Numbered from the stretch's first letter, positions 1 to 7,909 are shown. The stretch: DNA of 14,546 nucleotides from Archaeoglobus sp. (GCA_003978865.1 QNXS01000012.1:1-14546), one strand, 5' to 3'. Notes: generated by a model not told the origin, from the letters alone. Numbers and translations: made by a program.

Positions 1-629
1 AAACTCCATTAATAGTAAGTATATTTGCCTCTAATCCGGAAGAATTCGTGTCTATAACTGATTTCTTTCCCTTTGCCTCGGCCTTTGAACTTAATCTCAG
101 CTGTCCCCACGTAGATAAACTAGGAATGTCAGTTGGTGTTGATAAAAAATCTGTTAAAGAGATCGTAAAGGCAGTTAAAGATGCTACAGACAAGCCCGTT
201 TTTGCAAAACTCACTCCAAATGTTACCAACATTGTGGATATTGGAAAAGCCGCAGAAAAAGGTGGGGCTGATGGTGTTGTTGCTATAAATACTTTTAAAT
301 CAATAGCCATTGATATACGAAGCAGAAAACCAATTCTCAGTAACATCGGGGGTGGTTTAAGCGGTAGAGCCCTGAAACATATATCTCTCAGGTGTGTATG
401 GGATCTATATGAAGAGTTAAATATCCCGATAATAGGATGTGGGGGTATTTGCAACTGGAAAGATGCGCTGGAGTTCATTCTTGCAGGTGCTAAAGCCGTT
501 CAGGTCGGTTCATCTTTTTACTACAGTTACAGAATAATAGAAAGTATAGTTAAAGGACTTGAGGAGTACTTAAATGCAAGAAATGAAAAACTGAATGAGC
601 TCGTCGGCTTGGCGCACCAATCAATTTGA
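1..629 (+). CDS. pyrD: Dihydroorotate dehydrogenase catalytic subunit PyrD (class 1B), 5' end outside window
   Basis: Oxidises dihydroorotate to orotate on FMN in pyrimidine synthesis; in class 1B the electrons pass to PyrK and NAD. The reading frame is open to the left edge: codons from position 3 read TPLIVSIFASNPEEFV before the GTG at 48, which matches the family's conserved strand before the active site, so that GTG is internal and the gene is cut by the window. Visible motifs are NLSCPH (its Cys is the class 1 catalytic base), KLTPN, the GGGLSG phosphate loop, GCGGI and the C-terminal AVQVGSS FMN-phosphate site. The adjacent pyrK supports class 1B rather than 1A. The stop codon overlaps the earliest possible pyrK start, so the two genes are co-transcribed. 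Confidence 0.93.
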   Translation, partial: TPLIVSIFASNPEEFVSITDFFPFASAFELNLSCPHVDKLGMSVGVDKKSVKEIVKAVKDATDKPVFAKLTPNVTNIVDIGKAAEKGGADGVVAINTFKSIAIDIRSRKPILSNIGGGLSGRALKHISLRCVWDLYEELNIPIIGCGGICNWKDALEFILAGAKAVQVGSSFYYSYRIIESIVKGLEEYLNARNEKLNELVGLAHQSI

Positions 630-649
630 AAAACTTTAAAGTGGTTTTT

Positions 650-1375
650 ATGTACTGTCTGAAGGTAAAAGAAGTTAGGGTATTCGAGAAGGCAAAAGTC
701 GTAAGCTTAAGGTTCGATAGAGAGCTTAGAGGATATCCCGGACAGTTTGTAATGCTAAACGTCTTTGGTTTTGAGGAAATACCGGTAAGTCTTTCATCTC
801 CCGACTCTTTAACCATAAAGGCTGTTGGAGAAACAACTAAAGCACTCCTTCGAACTGAAAAAGGGAAAATCTTTGGAATAAGAGGACCTTTTGGCAGACC
901 GTTCTCTTTACCTTCTAAGGATGAAAAACCATACCTCGTTGCCGGAGGAATTGGCATAGCTCCTCTGAACTATCTTTATCAGTATCTAAAAGATCTAAAA
1001 TGGAGAGAAGTAACTGTAATTCATGGTATTAGAACGGCTGATGAGTTAATTTTTGACTATCCTGAAATTGCTACTGATGACGGAAGTTGTGGTTTTAAGG
1101 GAAACTCTGTTCAGCTTCTAATGAAAATTATTGATACAACAGAGCCATTCAGAATTTATGCATGCGGGCCAAAGCCCATGCTTCTCAGCCTTTATAAAGA
1201 AATGAAGAAAATAGGAAAGCTAAAATCAGTTGAATTTTCCTTAGAAAACTACATGAGATGTGGAATTGGTATTTGTGGATCGTGCGTGACCAATAAGGGT
1301 CTGAGGGTTTGTGCTGACGGACCTGTCTTTAACGGAAACGAAATAGATGAAAGAGATCTCAAAATTGAGTTCTGA
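650..1375 (+). CDS. pyrK: Dihydroorotate dehydrogenase electron-transfer subunit PyrK
   Basis: FAD and [2Fe-2S] subunit that carries electrons from PyrD to NAD+. The N-terminal half is a ferredoxin-reductase-type flavin domain (YPGQFVML, then IPVSLSS in the place of the usual flavin motif). The middle carries the nucleotide-binding GGIGIAPL and the ACGPKPML motif, and the C-terminus has the cluster ligands in CGIGICGSC followed by a fourth Cys in RVCADGP, the standard PyrK pattern. I chose ATG 650 (241 aa) because it begins just before the conserved LKVKEV strand. TTG 626 (overlapping the pyrD stop) and GTG 641 are in-frame alternatives, and no start has a clear Shine-Dalgarno. It ends 18 bp from the convergent glyA. 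Confidence 0.92.
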   Translation: MYCLKVKEVRVFEKAKVVSLRFDRELRGYPGQFVMLNVFGFEEIPVSLSSPDSLTIKAVGETTKALLRTEKGKIFGIRGPFGRPFSLPSKDEKPYLVAGGIGIAPLNYLYQYLKDLKWREVTVIHGIRTADELIFDYPEIATDDGSCGFKGNSVQLLMKIIDTTEPFRIYACGPKPMLLSLYKEMKKIGKLKSVEFSLENYMRCGIGICGSCVTNKGLRVCADGPVFNGNEIDERDLKIEF

Positions 1376-1385
1376 ATAGATGAAT

Positions 1386-1391
1386 AAAAAA
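1386..1391 (-). terminator. Possible T-run terminator after glyA
   Basis: Six A residues on the plus strand (six T on the minus strand) lie directly after the glyA stop codon in the 18-bp gap to convergent pyrK. Archaeal RNA polymerase terminates at T-runs without a hairpin. The run is short, so the call is weak. Confidence 0.3.
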
Positions 1392-1393
1392 GT

Positions 1394-2602
1394 TTAAATC
1401 TTAAAGTCAAAATCTCTGAGGTATGCTTTATCAACGCTAAACGAATAGTGAATTTTATCAAACTCCATTGCAAGTTCTCTAACCTCCTCTCTTACGTCAT
1501 TTCCTTTAAGGCACATGTACATGAGATCTGCTATGTGTCTCATTTCTTCCTCTCTCATCCCGCGTCTTGTTACCTCCTGAACTCCAACTCTGACAAGAGA
1601 TGTTGATGGCCAGACATTGACAAAAATACCTGCCCTTTCAAGCAGCAATTGGTCTTTTGCACTACCTTCAAACACAACCTGATGTGTCTCGGTAAAACCA
1701 ATATTTTCTCCCACAACTTTGAAATCGAGCTCGTACAGTCTCTCAGCCAGAGCTTTTGAATTCCTGACAATTTGTCTTGCATAACTTTCTCCAAACTCTA
1801 TCATTTCCATACAGGCAACAACGTAGGCAGCTAAGCTGTGCAAGTGGTGGTTACTGACAACTCCCGGCATAACAGCTCTATCTATTCTTTTGATTAGTTC
1901 TCCAAGCTCTCTTCCGATTATCACAGCTCTCTGGGGTCCGGGAAAAGTCTTGTGAGTTGAAGCAGTAACAATTTTTGCACCCTCTTTAAGAGGATCCTGA
2001 AATTTCTTGCCAGCTATCAATCCCAAAACATGGCTCGCATCGTAAACAAGGGTTGCACCGACGTCATTGCAGACTTCAGATAACTCCTTTACTGGATGAG
2101 GAAATAGTATGACGCTTGCACCAAGCATAACTATTTCCGGTCTTTCTTTCCTTATCAGTTTCTCAGCTTCATCGGTATTAACATTGAAATTTTCAGGACT
2201 GAATGGCAGTTTAATAGTTTTTAATCCCCTGACTTCCGCTGTGTCGAAATGGGAAGTGTGCCCTCCAAATTCCACTGGCACAGCTGCGATTTTGCCTCCG
2301 GGATGTGATAAAGCTGTGTATATAGCTAAATTTGCTACAGTTCCTGAAATAGCTCTGACATTTACATAGTCTGCTTTGAACAGCTTTTTTGACAGCTCTA
2401 TTGCGAGTCTTTCTACCTGATCTATATACTGGCATCCTGAGTAAACTCTCTCGCCAACTTCCCCAATTGCGTATCTGTGTCCGAAGTCGGAGAGCAAACA
2501 GGCTCTCACAAGCAAACTTGTAATGTTCTCGCTCGCTATTAGCGGTATAGATTCCGAGATTAACTTTTCATGATTTCTGAGTAAATCGTAAATGTTCAGC
2601 AT
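1394..2602 (-). CDS. glyA: Serine hydroxymethyltransferase (archaeal type)
   Basis: PLP enzyme converting serine and a folate-type carrier to glycine and the methylene-carrier; in an organism with H4MPT enzymes (ftr is in this window) the carrier is probably H4MPT, which is inference. The 402-aa protein has the N-terminal LIASEN motif, YAIGEVGERVYSGCQYID (PLP/substrate region), YDASHVLGL with the Asp (about residue 188) and His (191) that contact PLP, and STHKTFPGPQ with the Schiff-base Lys at about residue 218. Bacterial enzymes have TTTHKT and a longer C-terminal part; this form is the usual archaeal one. The ATG at 2602 has no Shine-Dalgarno but a TATA-like box about 25 nt upstream, so it is likely leaderless. 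Confidence 0.94.
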   Translation of the reverse strand: MLNIYDLLRNHEKLISESIPLIASENITSLLVRACLLSDFGHRYAIGEVGERVYSGCQYIDQVERLAIELSKKLFKADYVNVRAISGTVANLAIYTALSHPGGKIAAVPVEFGGHTSHFDTAEVRGLKTIKLPFSPENFNVNTDEAEKLIRKERPEIVMLGASVILFPHPVKELSEVCNDVGATLVYDASHVLGLIAGKKFQDPLKEGAKIVTASTHKTFPGPQRAVIIGRELGELIKRIDRAVMPGVVSNHHLHSLAAYVVACMEMIEFGESYARQIVRNSKALAERLYELDFKVVGENIGFTETHQVVFEGSAKDQLLLERAGIFVNVWPSTSLVRVGVQEVTRRGMREEEMRHIADLMYMCLKGNDVREEVRELAMEFDKIHYSFSVDKAYLRDFDFKI

Positions 2603-2622
2603 TGTCTTTTACTGTCTTTTAG

Positions 2623-2632
2623 GAGTATATCA
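2623..2632 (-). promoter_or_regulatory. TATA-like box of glyA
   Basis: The minus strand reads TTGATATACTCC across this site, centred about 25 nt before the glyA ATG. An archaeal start site about 25 nt downstream of TATA would coincide with the start codon, giving a leaderless mRNA. It is a match by eye only. Confidence 0.4.
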
Positions 2633-2679
2633 AGTTGCTGGTAAATAATTAAAAATTACTACAGACTTCGTTATCTTTG

Positions 2680-3879
2680 TTACATTTTATTATCTTCAAG
2701 CACTTTTAACTCGCTTACAAGCATGGGCAGAACAACAGCCGGATCGCTTACAATACCAAGGGCATGAGCAGTCCCCCTGTCCATGAGCCTCGTAACTACG
2801 TAAGGATTCATATCTACTATTACCGTCTTTACAGTTGATGGCAGCATGTTTCCAGTAGCAATCCCATGCAACATTGAAGCCCATATAAAGCACATATCAG
2901 CTTCTCTTATATACTTCCTCATCTCATCCTGTGCCTGCATAACATCCGTTATTGTATCCGGGAGAGGACCATCATCTCTAAGAGAGCCTCCTATCACGAA
3001 AGGAATTTTTCTTTTAACACACTCGTAGAGGACTCCTCCCTTTAACACTCCTTTCTCCACAGCATTTTTTATACTACCGGCTTTTCTTATTTCGTTTATT
3101 GCCACAAGGTGGTTTCTGAAGCCCCCCTTGTACACCTCTCCTGTTTCCTTGTCCATTCCAAGCGTGGTTCCAAACAGCTGCTTTTCGACATCCATTACCG
3201 CAAATCCATTCCCCGTAAAGAGAGCCTGACAGTATCCCATTCTTATCAGTTCTGCAAGAGCTTCATCAGCTCCCGTATGGGCTATTGCCGTTCCCACAAC
3301 GTGGATTATATATCCGCCCCCATCTTTCAGCTTTTTTAACTCTCCAGCAAGCCTCTTTATAGTTGAATTGACGGGCTTCTCTGCTGAAACTTCTGATGTC
3401 ATGAATGCAAAAACGTCCTTCTCCCTTGGCCTCTGAGGTGCCTCTATTCTGACGCCATCAATTCCGGTAACTACAGGCTCTCCTCTCTTAACGAGACCCT
3501 GTCTAACACAGACCGGTTCATTATCTCTTATTACTATGACGCAATCCATTTCTATATCCTTTACCCGCTTCCATTCCCCATTAATCCTGACGTACGTTGG
3601 ATGATGAGTAGTGGCATAGAACCCGTCTGGAAGAATACCATCCGCCGGGGCAGGCTCAGTTTTAGCATCTTTCTCCGGGAGTATTGCGCCAAGCTTTTCT
3701 AATTCTCTGAAGAGTCTTTCATCTCCTCTAACGAGCATTCTACAGTAGCTTTCATCCTTCTTTGTCTTACCAACATCGAGTTTAAGTATCTCAAAATCTC
3801 CGCCAAGATCCATTATTGTATCAAGCACTTTTGGCAGAATCATTGAATCTATTATATGTCCCTTAAGCTCGATTTCCAT
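2680..3879 (-). CDS. TIGR00300 / LOR-SDH family protein, ornithine cyclodeaminase-like
   Basis: The protein begins EIELKGHIIDS, the hallmark of the archaeal/cyanobacterial family named after the lysine-oxoglutarate reductase/saccharopine dehydrogenase conserved region. Relatives include the C-terminal part of cyanobacterial AgrE/ArgZ, which has ornithine cyclodeaminase activity, so proline formation from ornithine with loss of ammonia is the best guess. The N-terminal part (about residues 1-110) is the small family domain. The C-terminal half has the Rossmann-like stretches IIHVVGTAIAHTG and FVIGGSLRDDGPLPDT. At about 400 aa it lacks the separate arginine dihydrolase domain of the cyanobacterial fusion. 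I chose ATG 3879 because GGAG lies six nt before it and it gives the usual N-terminus. ATG 3891 (four residues longer, TATA-like box about 25 nt upstream) is also possible. Confidence 0.82.
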   Translation of the reverse strand: MEIELKGHIIDSMILPKVLDTIMDLGGDFEILKLDVGKTKKDESYCRMLVRGDERLFRELEKLGAILPEKDAKTEPAPADGILPDGFYATTHHPTYVRINGEWKRVKDIEMDCVIVIRDNEPVCVRQGLVKRGEPVVTGIDGVRIEAPQRPREKDVFAFMTSEVSAEKPVNSTIKRLAGELKKLKDGGGYIIHVVGTAIAHTGADEALAELIRMGYCQALFTGNGFAVMDVEKQLFGTTLGMDKETGEVYKGGFRNHLVAINEIRKAGSIKNAVEKGVLKGGVLYECVKRKIPFVIGGSLRDDGPLPDTITDVMQAQDEMRKYIREADMCFIWASMLHGIATGNMLPSTVKTVIVDMNPYVVTRLMDRGTAHALGIVSDPAVVLPMLVSELKVLEDNKM

Positions 3880-3984
3880 ACTTAACTCCATGTGAGTCTA
3901 TTTAAGTCAAAGGATTATAGTTTTTTGCATTGCTTAAGCTAACAAACTCACAGCTGAAAGTTAAAACCTTTAATTCTTCAAAGC

Positions 3985-4500
3985 TTACATTGAATTAGCA
4001 TGACTTAAAATGTGCTTCAAAACAGGGTTAATCAGCCTAATCCCAAGCTTCACAGCATTCTTTGATCCGGGCAAGCAGAATACCGAGCTACCATTCTTCA
4101 AAATTCCAGCAAATGCCCTGCTTAACATGGCATGAACACCTATCTCTCTGAAACTTTCGTATCTAAAGATTTCTCCAAACCCCTCTATTTCCTTTTTAAT
4201 AAGGGGTTTGACTGCTTCAACTGTAACATCTCCCGGCGCTATTCCAGTTCCGCCAACAGTTATAACTGCATTACAAGTTCTGCTCAACTTCAAGACAGCC
4301 TCAGCTATTTCGGACTCATCATCCCCAACAAGAACATAATCCAGAACTGCGTAGTTTAACTCTTCCAGCAGAACTTTGGTGGATTCATCATCCTCCGGAA
4401 GTGACCCCAAACCCTCAACTCTTCCGTACTTTTTAAATCTTGAGGTGGATACGCTGACAATTCCAATCCTTACCTCAACTTCAGTTTCATGTGGGTGCAT
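3985..4500 (-). CDS. moaB: MoaB/Mog family molybdopterin biosynthesis protein
   Basis: Member of the MoaB/MogA fold that activates molybdopterin (adenylylation) before metal insertion; in archaea MoaB is the likely adenylyltransferase for Mo or W cofactor. The 171-aa protein has IGIVSVSTSR at the first strand, VGDDESEI, then AVITVGGTGIAPGDVT (residues 79-93), the molybdopterin-binding GGTG loop, and FCLPGSKNAVKLG (142-153), matching the PGxxxA loop of the family. An acidic residue in VGD (about 60) is in the expected place. The length is normal for MoaB. The gene stands alone, 105 bp before the TIGR00300 gene and 83 bp after the LysE gene, all on the same strand. No other cofactor gene is in view. 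Confidence 0.88.
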   Translation of the reverse strand: MHPHETEVEVRIGIVSVSTSRFKKYGRVEGLGSLPEDDESTKVLLEELNYAVLDYVLVGDDESEIAEAVLKLSRTCNAVITVGGTGIAPGDVTVEAVKPLIKKEIEGFGEIFRYESFREIGVHAMLSRAFAGILKNGSSVFCLPGSKNAVKLGIRLINPVLKHILSHANSM

Positions 4501-4583
4501 GCTTAAAGTACTGTTGCATGTTTTTAGTTTTTGTTTGTTTAAACTTAATAATTAAAATTTACTAATATTTTACAGATTTACCT

Positions 4584-5183
4584 CTAAATTAACCTGTGGT
4601 TTGTCACTCCAGCGTATATAAATACAAATCCAAACACAATCAACAGTGATACAGAAATAGCAGTCATAACTTTGGTCAACCTTTCACCTATTGCAGCTAT
4701 TTTTCCGGAAAATGCTGAAATAAAGCCAAGCCATACATAATCACACATTTCATGAGCAAAAATAAAAAGGACTAAACCAGCCAGTCCGAACTCGACTGAC
4801 TTAGTTATCAGTGTTAGACCAACAGTCAGCCACCACATTATAAAGTAGGGATTTAAAGCAGTCATAGCAGCTCCAGCAAAAAGTGATCCACCTCTAAGTT
4901 CTCTACTTTCTCCGCTTTTCAGCTCGATATATGCGAGGTATAGCATTACTACACCGCCTGTAATAGCAAGAATTCTCCTTTCATATATAGTTAGGGTCAG
5001 CCCAAATGCATACAGAGTTAAAATAAGCGGAATTTCAACAACTGCATGTCCGGTAGAAACAATCACACCTGAGAGAGAGTGTTTTCTACCTTCGGCAAGA
5101 GCAGTAGCAAACAAAGGTCCGGGAGCCATAACACCGCTCAGAGATACGAGAATTACCATTACGAGGAATGCCGGTAAATCCAT
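4584..5183 (-). CDS. LysE/RhtB family exporter
   Basis: Integral membrane protein of 199 aa with about six hydrophobic segments, resembling the LysE/RhtB family that exports amino acids and related solutes by proton exchange. Family marks are APGPLFATALAEG near residue 20, a GHAVVEIPL stretch at the second helix, and ALNPYFIMWW near residue 110, equivalent to the conserved NPK/NPY turn. The substrate cannot be told from the sequence. The start lies four nt after the stop of the Trax-like gene, with GTGATC just before the ATG acting as a Shine-Dalgarno-like match, so it is the third gene of the TYW1 operon. Its link to the two RNA genes is unexplained; co-transcription may be incidental. Confidence 0.82.
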   Translation of the reverse strand: MDLPAFLVMVILVSLSGVMAPGPLFATALAEGRKHSLSGVIVSTGHAVVEIPLILTLYAFGLTLTIYERRILAITGGVVMLYLAYIELKSGESRELRGGSLFAGAAMTALNPYFIMWWLTVGLTLITKSVEFGLAGLVLFIFAHEMCDYVWLGFISAFSGKIAAIGERLTKVMTAISVSLLIVFGFVFIYAGVTNHRLI

Positions 5184-5187
5184 GAGA

Positions 5188-5775
5188 TCACTTTTTTAGC
5201 AGATTTATCAACTTTGCTGTAAGTAACTCCGACTTCACCCTCTCTATCAGATTCCTTGCTAAATCCACTTTGTGTCTGAGATTTGGAACTAACTTCTCCG
5301 GAAAACTGAACTGGATAAGATTGCTGTAAATTTCCTCCATCGCAGAGAGGCAATTTTCAGCCTCGTCAACTTTTCCCTTTCTCATTAGATCAAGAGCTAA
5401 TCTTCTAATCTCCCCAACAGTGTCAGCATAACCGGTTAGAATTGATGGAACATCAATCTCCAAAAACTCGGGAGGTGTACTACCCTTCAGGTAACTTAAA
5501 AAAACCACGCCTTCCACGTACTCCTGCATGGCGTCTCCGGATATTGACCTGTAGAATGGATATTTTCTATATTTTAGAATTTTTTTAAGTAAATTTTCAG
5601 CTACCTCTAAGTGCTTCTCCGCCTCTTCAATATTTTCAGCGTGAGCTTTGGCTACTGCTTTAGTTGAATTTATTCTTAGTTCCCTGCATAGTTTTATTAG
5701 CTCCTCCCTTTTTCTTTCCTGCTTTTCGAGTTCTCTGTATATTCTCTCAAAGTCCCTCTTGTTTATGGTTTGCAT
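5188..5775 (-). CDS. Translin/Trax family protein, probable C3PO-type RNase
   Basis: All-helical 195-aa protein of the translin family. An archaeal relative from Archaeoglobus fulgidus forms a Trax-like octamer that encloses and cuts duplex RNA. The catalytic residues of Trax are all visible: MQEYVEG gives the Glu pair (E85, E88; human Trax has QEYVEA), and GYADTVGE gives D118 and E122 (human GVADLTGE). The C-terminal RHKVDLARNLIERVKSEL matches the last conserved helix. The N-terminus (residues 10-35) is a charged coiled-coil-like helix. So this is a catalytically competent Trax-like subunit and not inert translin; a single gene suggests a homo-oligomer. The start has a good GGAG five nt upstream. 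It follows the TYW1 gene by 18 nt and precedes LysE by 4 nt. Confidence 0.88.
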   Translation of the reverse strand: MQTINKRDFERIYRELEKQERKREELIKLCRELRINSTKAVAKAHAENIEEAEKHLEVAENLLKKILKYRKYPFYRSISGDAMQEYVEGVVFLSYLKGSTPPEFLEIDVPSILTGYADTVGEIRRLALDLMRKGKVDEAENCLSAMEEIYSNLIQFSFPEKLVPNLRHKVDLARNLIERVKSELLTAKLINLLKK

Positions 5776-5793
5776 AACTTCTCCCCATTCCGC

Positions 5794-6705
5794 CTACTTT
5801 GTAAGCAATGTAACTCTACTTATTTTTGATTCATTCTTAATCTCGTATCCCGTTAGCCTCTCCAGCTCCTCGGCAAAGGCTCTAACTTCGTCGTGGGAAG
5901 GCATTGCACTTCTTTCAAGTCTCATGCGTGAGTATCCTAAGTGCATGTAGGCTTTAGCTTCTATGAAATCTGGAGATGCCATATCCAGCAATTCCACAAA
6001 GTTTTCAGGGATCATATTCAATCCTTTTATCAGTGTAAGTCTTATTACAGTTCTACAGTCTTTATTTGCAAGAATTTTGAGGGACTTTAGAATTTCATTC
6101 CAGTAATTTTTTGCGGGTCTATTTATTATTGCATGGCTCTCTTCACTGTAGGCAGTCAGGCTTACGTAAAGCTGATACGGGTCAATTTTTTCAACCATTT
6201 CCGGTTTTGTACCGTTAGTTACAACAAAAGTTGTCATACCTTTTGAATTAAAGATGTCAACAAGTTCATCCAAGTACGGGTACAGTGTTGGTTCTCCAAT
6301 TAGACTTATTGCCACCTGATTTGGTTTTTTTGCCTCTTCAAGTTTTCTCCGGTTAACGTCGCTTAAACCGCCAAATCCGCTGAGCAATACTTTTTGAGCC
6401 TTTATGCATTCTTCAGCTACGAAATCTGCAGAATCCCATCCTTTTACGCCCGGTAGCAGGTCAAGCGGTCTCCAGCAGTAAATACAGCTCTGGTTGCACA
6501 TCAGGGCTGGAGTCATCTGCAGGCAGCGGTGAGAATTTATGCCATAGAACTTCTGTTTGTAACAAACCCCCCTATCCCGAAGAGATCTTTTGAGCCAAAG
6601 ACACAGCTTTACAGCGGAATGCCCCCCAACAATTTTATATCCTTTTAGATCTTGCAGGAATTTCTTCGGAGGTTCATAATTTCCCTTTGTGTGTTTCTCC
6701 ATCAT
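5794..6705 (-). CDS. taw1: tRNA 4-demethylwyosine synthase (TYW1/Taw1), radical SAM
   Basis: Forms the tricyclic imidazopurine of wyosine at G37 of tRNA-Phe from N1-methylguanosine, using SAM and pyruvate. The radical SAM cluster is CNQSCIYC (C70, C74, C77). Three more Cys at C35, C48 and C61 keep the regular 13-residue spacing that holds the second [4Fe-4S] cluster in archaeal TYW1. Further family marks are FYGINSHRCLQMTP, SLIGEPTLYP, FVVTNGT and EAKAYMHLGYSR. The archaeal form lacks the flavodoxin domain of the eukaryotic enzyme, as here (303 aa). Two adjacent Met codons start it (6705 and 6702); a TATA-like box about 25 nt upstream suggests a leaderless mRNA. It is the first gene of the operon with the Trax-like nuclease and LysE. 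Confidence 0.93.
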   Translation of the reverse strand: MMEKHTKGNYEPPKKFLQDLKGYKIVGGHSAVKLCLWLKRSLRDRGVCYKQKFYGINSHRCLQMTPALMCNQSCIYCWRPLDLLPGVKGWDSADFVAEECIKAQKVLLSGFGGLSDVNRRKLEEAKKPNQVAISLIGEPTLYPYLDELVDIFNSKGMTTFVVTNGTKPEMVEKIDPYQLYVSLTAYSEESHAIINRPAKNYWNEILKSLKILANKDCRTVIRLTLIKGLNMIPENFVELLDMASPDFIEAKAYMHLGYSRMRLERSAMPSHDEVRAFAEELERLTGYEIKNESKISRVTLLTK

Positions 6706-6722
6706 CTTAAGTTGTTTTAATG

Positions 6723-6732
6723 GATATTTAGA
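6723..6732 (-). promoter_or_regulatory. TATA-like box of the TYW1-Trax-LysE operon
   Basis: The minus strand reads CTAAATATCC, centred about 22-25 nt before the paired ATG codons of the TYW1 gene. It fits a leaderless start. Match by eye. Confidence 0.35.
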
Positions 6733-6768
6733 GTTGTTGTTTCTGGCTGAGAACTATTCAAAGGATAA

Positions 6769-6777
6769 AGTTTACAT
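6769..6777 (+). promoter_or_regulatory. TATA-like box of the NapH-like gene
   Basis: AGTTTACAT lies centred about 24 nt before ATG 6797, which would give a leaderless mRNA. It supports 6797 over the far-upstream ATG 6689, which overlaps the divergent TYW1 start. Weak match. Confidence 0.3.
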
Positions 6778-6796
6778 TTCTAAACCCAAACACGAA

Positions 6797-7261
6797 ATGG
6801 AAAACATGAAAATTAAAGCTATTAGAAGGGTCTTTCAGATTATTTTTCTGTTTGTAGTACCTGTATCTCTCATTTACTGGAGAGAGTTTTTGCTGTACTT
6901 TCTTATAGCATCTCTCCTGCTGTCGGTAGTTGTGGGTCGTGCTTTTTGTAGCTGGGTCTGCCCACTGGGGACAATCTACGAGTTTTCAGGTATAGCACTG
7001 AAGAAAGAAAAGCCAAGATACCATTGCAGGGTAGGTTGTCCGTTCTCACTACCCATAGGTTTGATGAACAGAGTTAGCTTGCTCAAGATTCAAAAGAATG
7101 AGGATGTATGTAAACACTGCAATATATGCAGTATAAGATGTCCGGTAGGTATACTTGACATTAGTGTAAATTCAAATCCAAGCACCATGTATGCATGCAT
7201 AAGATGTCTGACGTGTGTCGATTCCTGTCCAAACGGTGCTCTCAGCCTTATTATCGGGTGA
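6797..7261 (+). CDS. Small NapH-like membrane protein with two 4Fe-4S ferredoxin motifs
   Basis: Probable membrane-anchored electron carrier. With start ATG 6797 it has 154 aa. Residues 12-47 form two hydrophobic segments, then GRAFCSWVCPLG (C51, C55), the hallmark of NapH/NosR-type proteins. A further CRVGC pair follows (C77, C81). Two ferredoxin motifs end it: CKHCNICSIRCP (C105-C115) and CIRCLTCVDSCP (C134-C144), each able to hold a [4Fe-4S] cluster. NapH proteins are usually much longer with four membrane helices, so this is a minimal form. ATG 6806 is another start; the frame opens at 6689, but that region overlaps the TYW1 start and has no family likeness. The partner is unknown: the nearest redox enzyme is the sulfite reductase at 7970. 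Confidence 0.8.
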   Translation: MENMKIKAIRRVFQIIFLFVVPVSLIYWREFLLYFLIASLLLSVVVGRAFCSWVCPLGTIYEFSGIALKKEKPRYHCRVGCPFSLPIGLMNRVSLLKIQKNEDVCKHCNICSIRCPVGILDISVNSNPSTMYACIRCLTCVDSCPNGALSLIIG

Positions 7262-7355
7262 AAGTGTTTGATATTGTATTTAATATTATCATTAATTTTA
7301 TCTAAATTTAATTATATCCTCAAAAATTTACTGTAAAAGGATTGAATCTGTAAAC

Positions 7356-7886
7356 TCATAGTTTGAAAAACAGCTTCAGCACTTTTCTTAATCCCCTTCT
7401 TAGCGTTTCCGATGCTGTGGACTTTGAAATGTTCAAAGTTTCTGCAATTTCTTCCAGTTTGATCTTCTTGGGACTGTCAAAAAAACCACTCTCAAATGCA
7501 AGCTTGAGAAGCACGTATTCTTTGTACGTTATTTCGTCATCTCCGGAGAATTTCTCCTTACTTATAAGTTCATAATTTACTTTAGATTTTTCAAGTTCAT
7601 TCATCAAATTTTTAAGGGTATCGTTATTGCAGACAACGTTCCAGATTATATCTTTGTGAATTTCTGCTGAGGATACAATCGCTCCAGAATTTAAGATTTT
7701 CTGGGCTAACGGGCATCTGTGCTCATCTATAACTATGACAGTTTTTCTATCAGAGGTTTTGAGGTTTACAAGTGCTTTGATACCTTTTTCACCTCTACAA
7801 ACACATCTGAGTTTTAACACAGCGTTTGGATACTTCTTTACTATACAGTACTCCGGAATTGAAGTTCTAATTTTAACATTGAGCAC
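7356..7886 (-). CDS. HTH_10 (Bat-type) transcriptional regulator
   Basis: DNA-binding regulator of 176 aa. Residues about 119-171 form the HTH_10 domain known from the haloarchaeal bacterioopsin activator: ITYKEYVLLKLAFESGFFD, then IAETLNISKSTASETLRRG, the recognition helix region, and a basic LRKVLK end. The N-terminal 115 residues look like a small sensor domain with five Cys (14, 28, 30, 58, 86); C28-x-C30 and C58 could bind metal or sense redox, which is inference. The start is GTG 7886, as the nearby ATG at 7879 is out of frame; a TATA-like box about 26 nt upstream fits a leaderless mRNA. It is divergent from the sulfite reductase gene with 83 bp between starts, so that gene is a likely target along with itself. 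Confidence 0.82.
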   Translation of the reverse strand: MLNVKIRTSIPEYCIVKKYPNAVLKLRCVCRGEKGIKALVNLKTSDRKTVIVIDEHRCPLAQKILNSGAIVSSAEIHKDIIWNVVCNNDTLKNLMNELEKSKVNYELISKEKFSGDDEITYKEYVLLKLAFESGFFDSPKKIKLEEIAETLNISKSTASETLRRGLRKVLKLFFKL

Positions 7887-7909
7887 AAACTAAATTTGAT
7901 TTTGGAATA

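Noticed and set aside
550..957. 135-codon minus-strand frame across the pyrD-pyrK junction
   Set aside because: It lies antisense to two well-supported genes, has no family-like motifs, and is rich in S, F and P as expected of a shadow frame.
6689..6796. N-terminal extension of the NapH-like protein from ATG 6689
   Set aside because: It would overlap the start of the divergent TYW1 gene and shows no family likeness; the promoter-like site fits ATG 6797.
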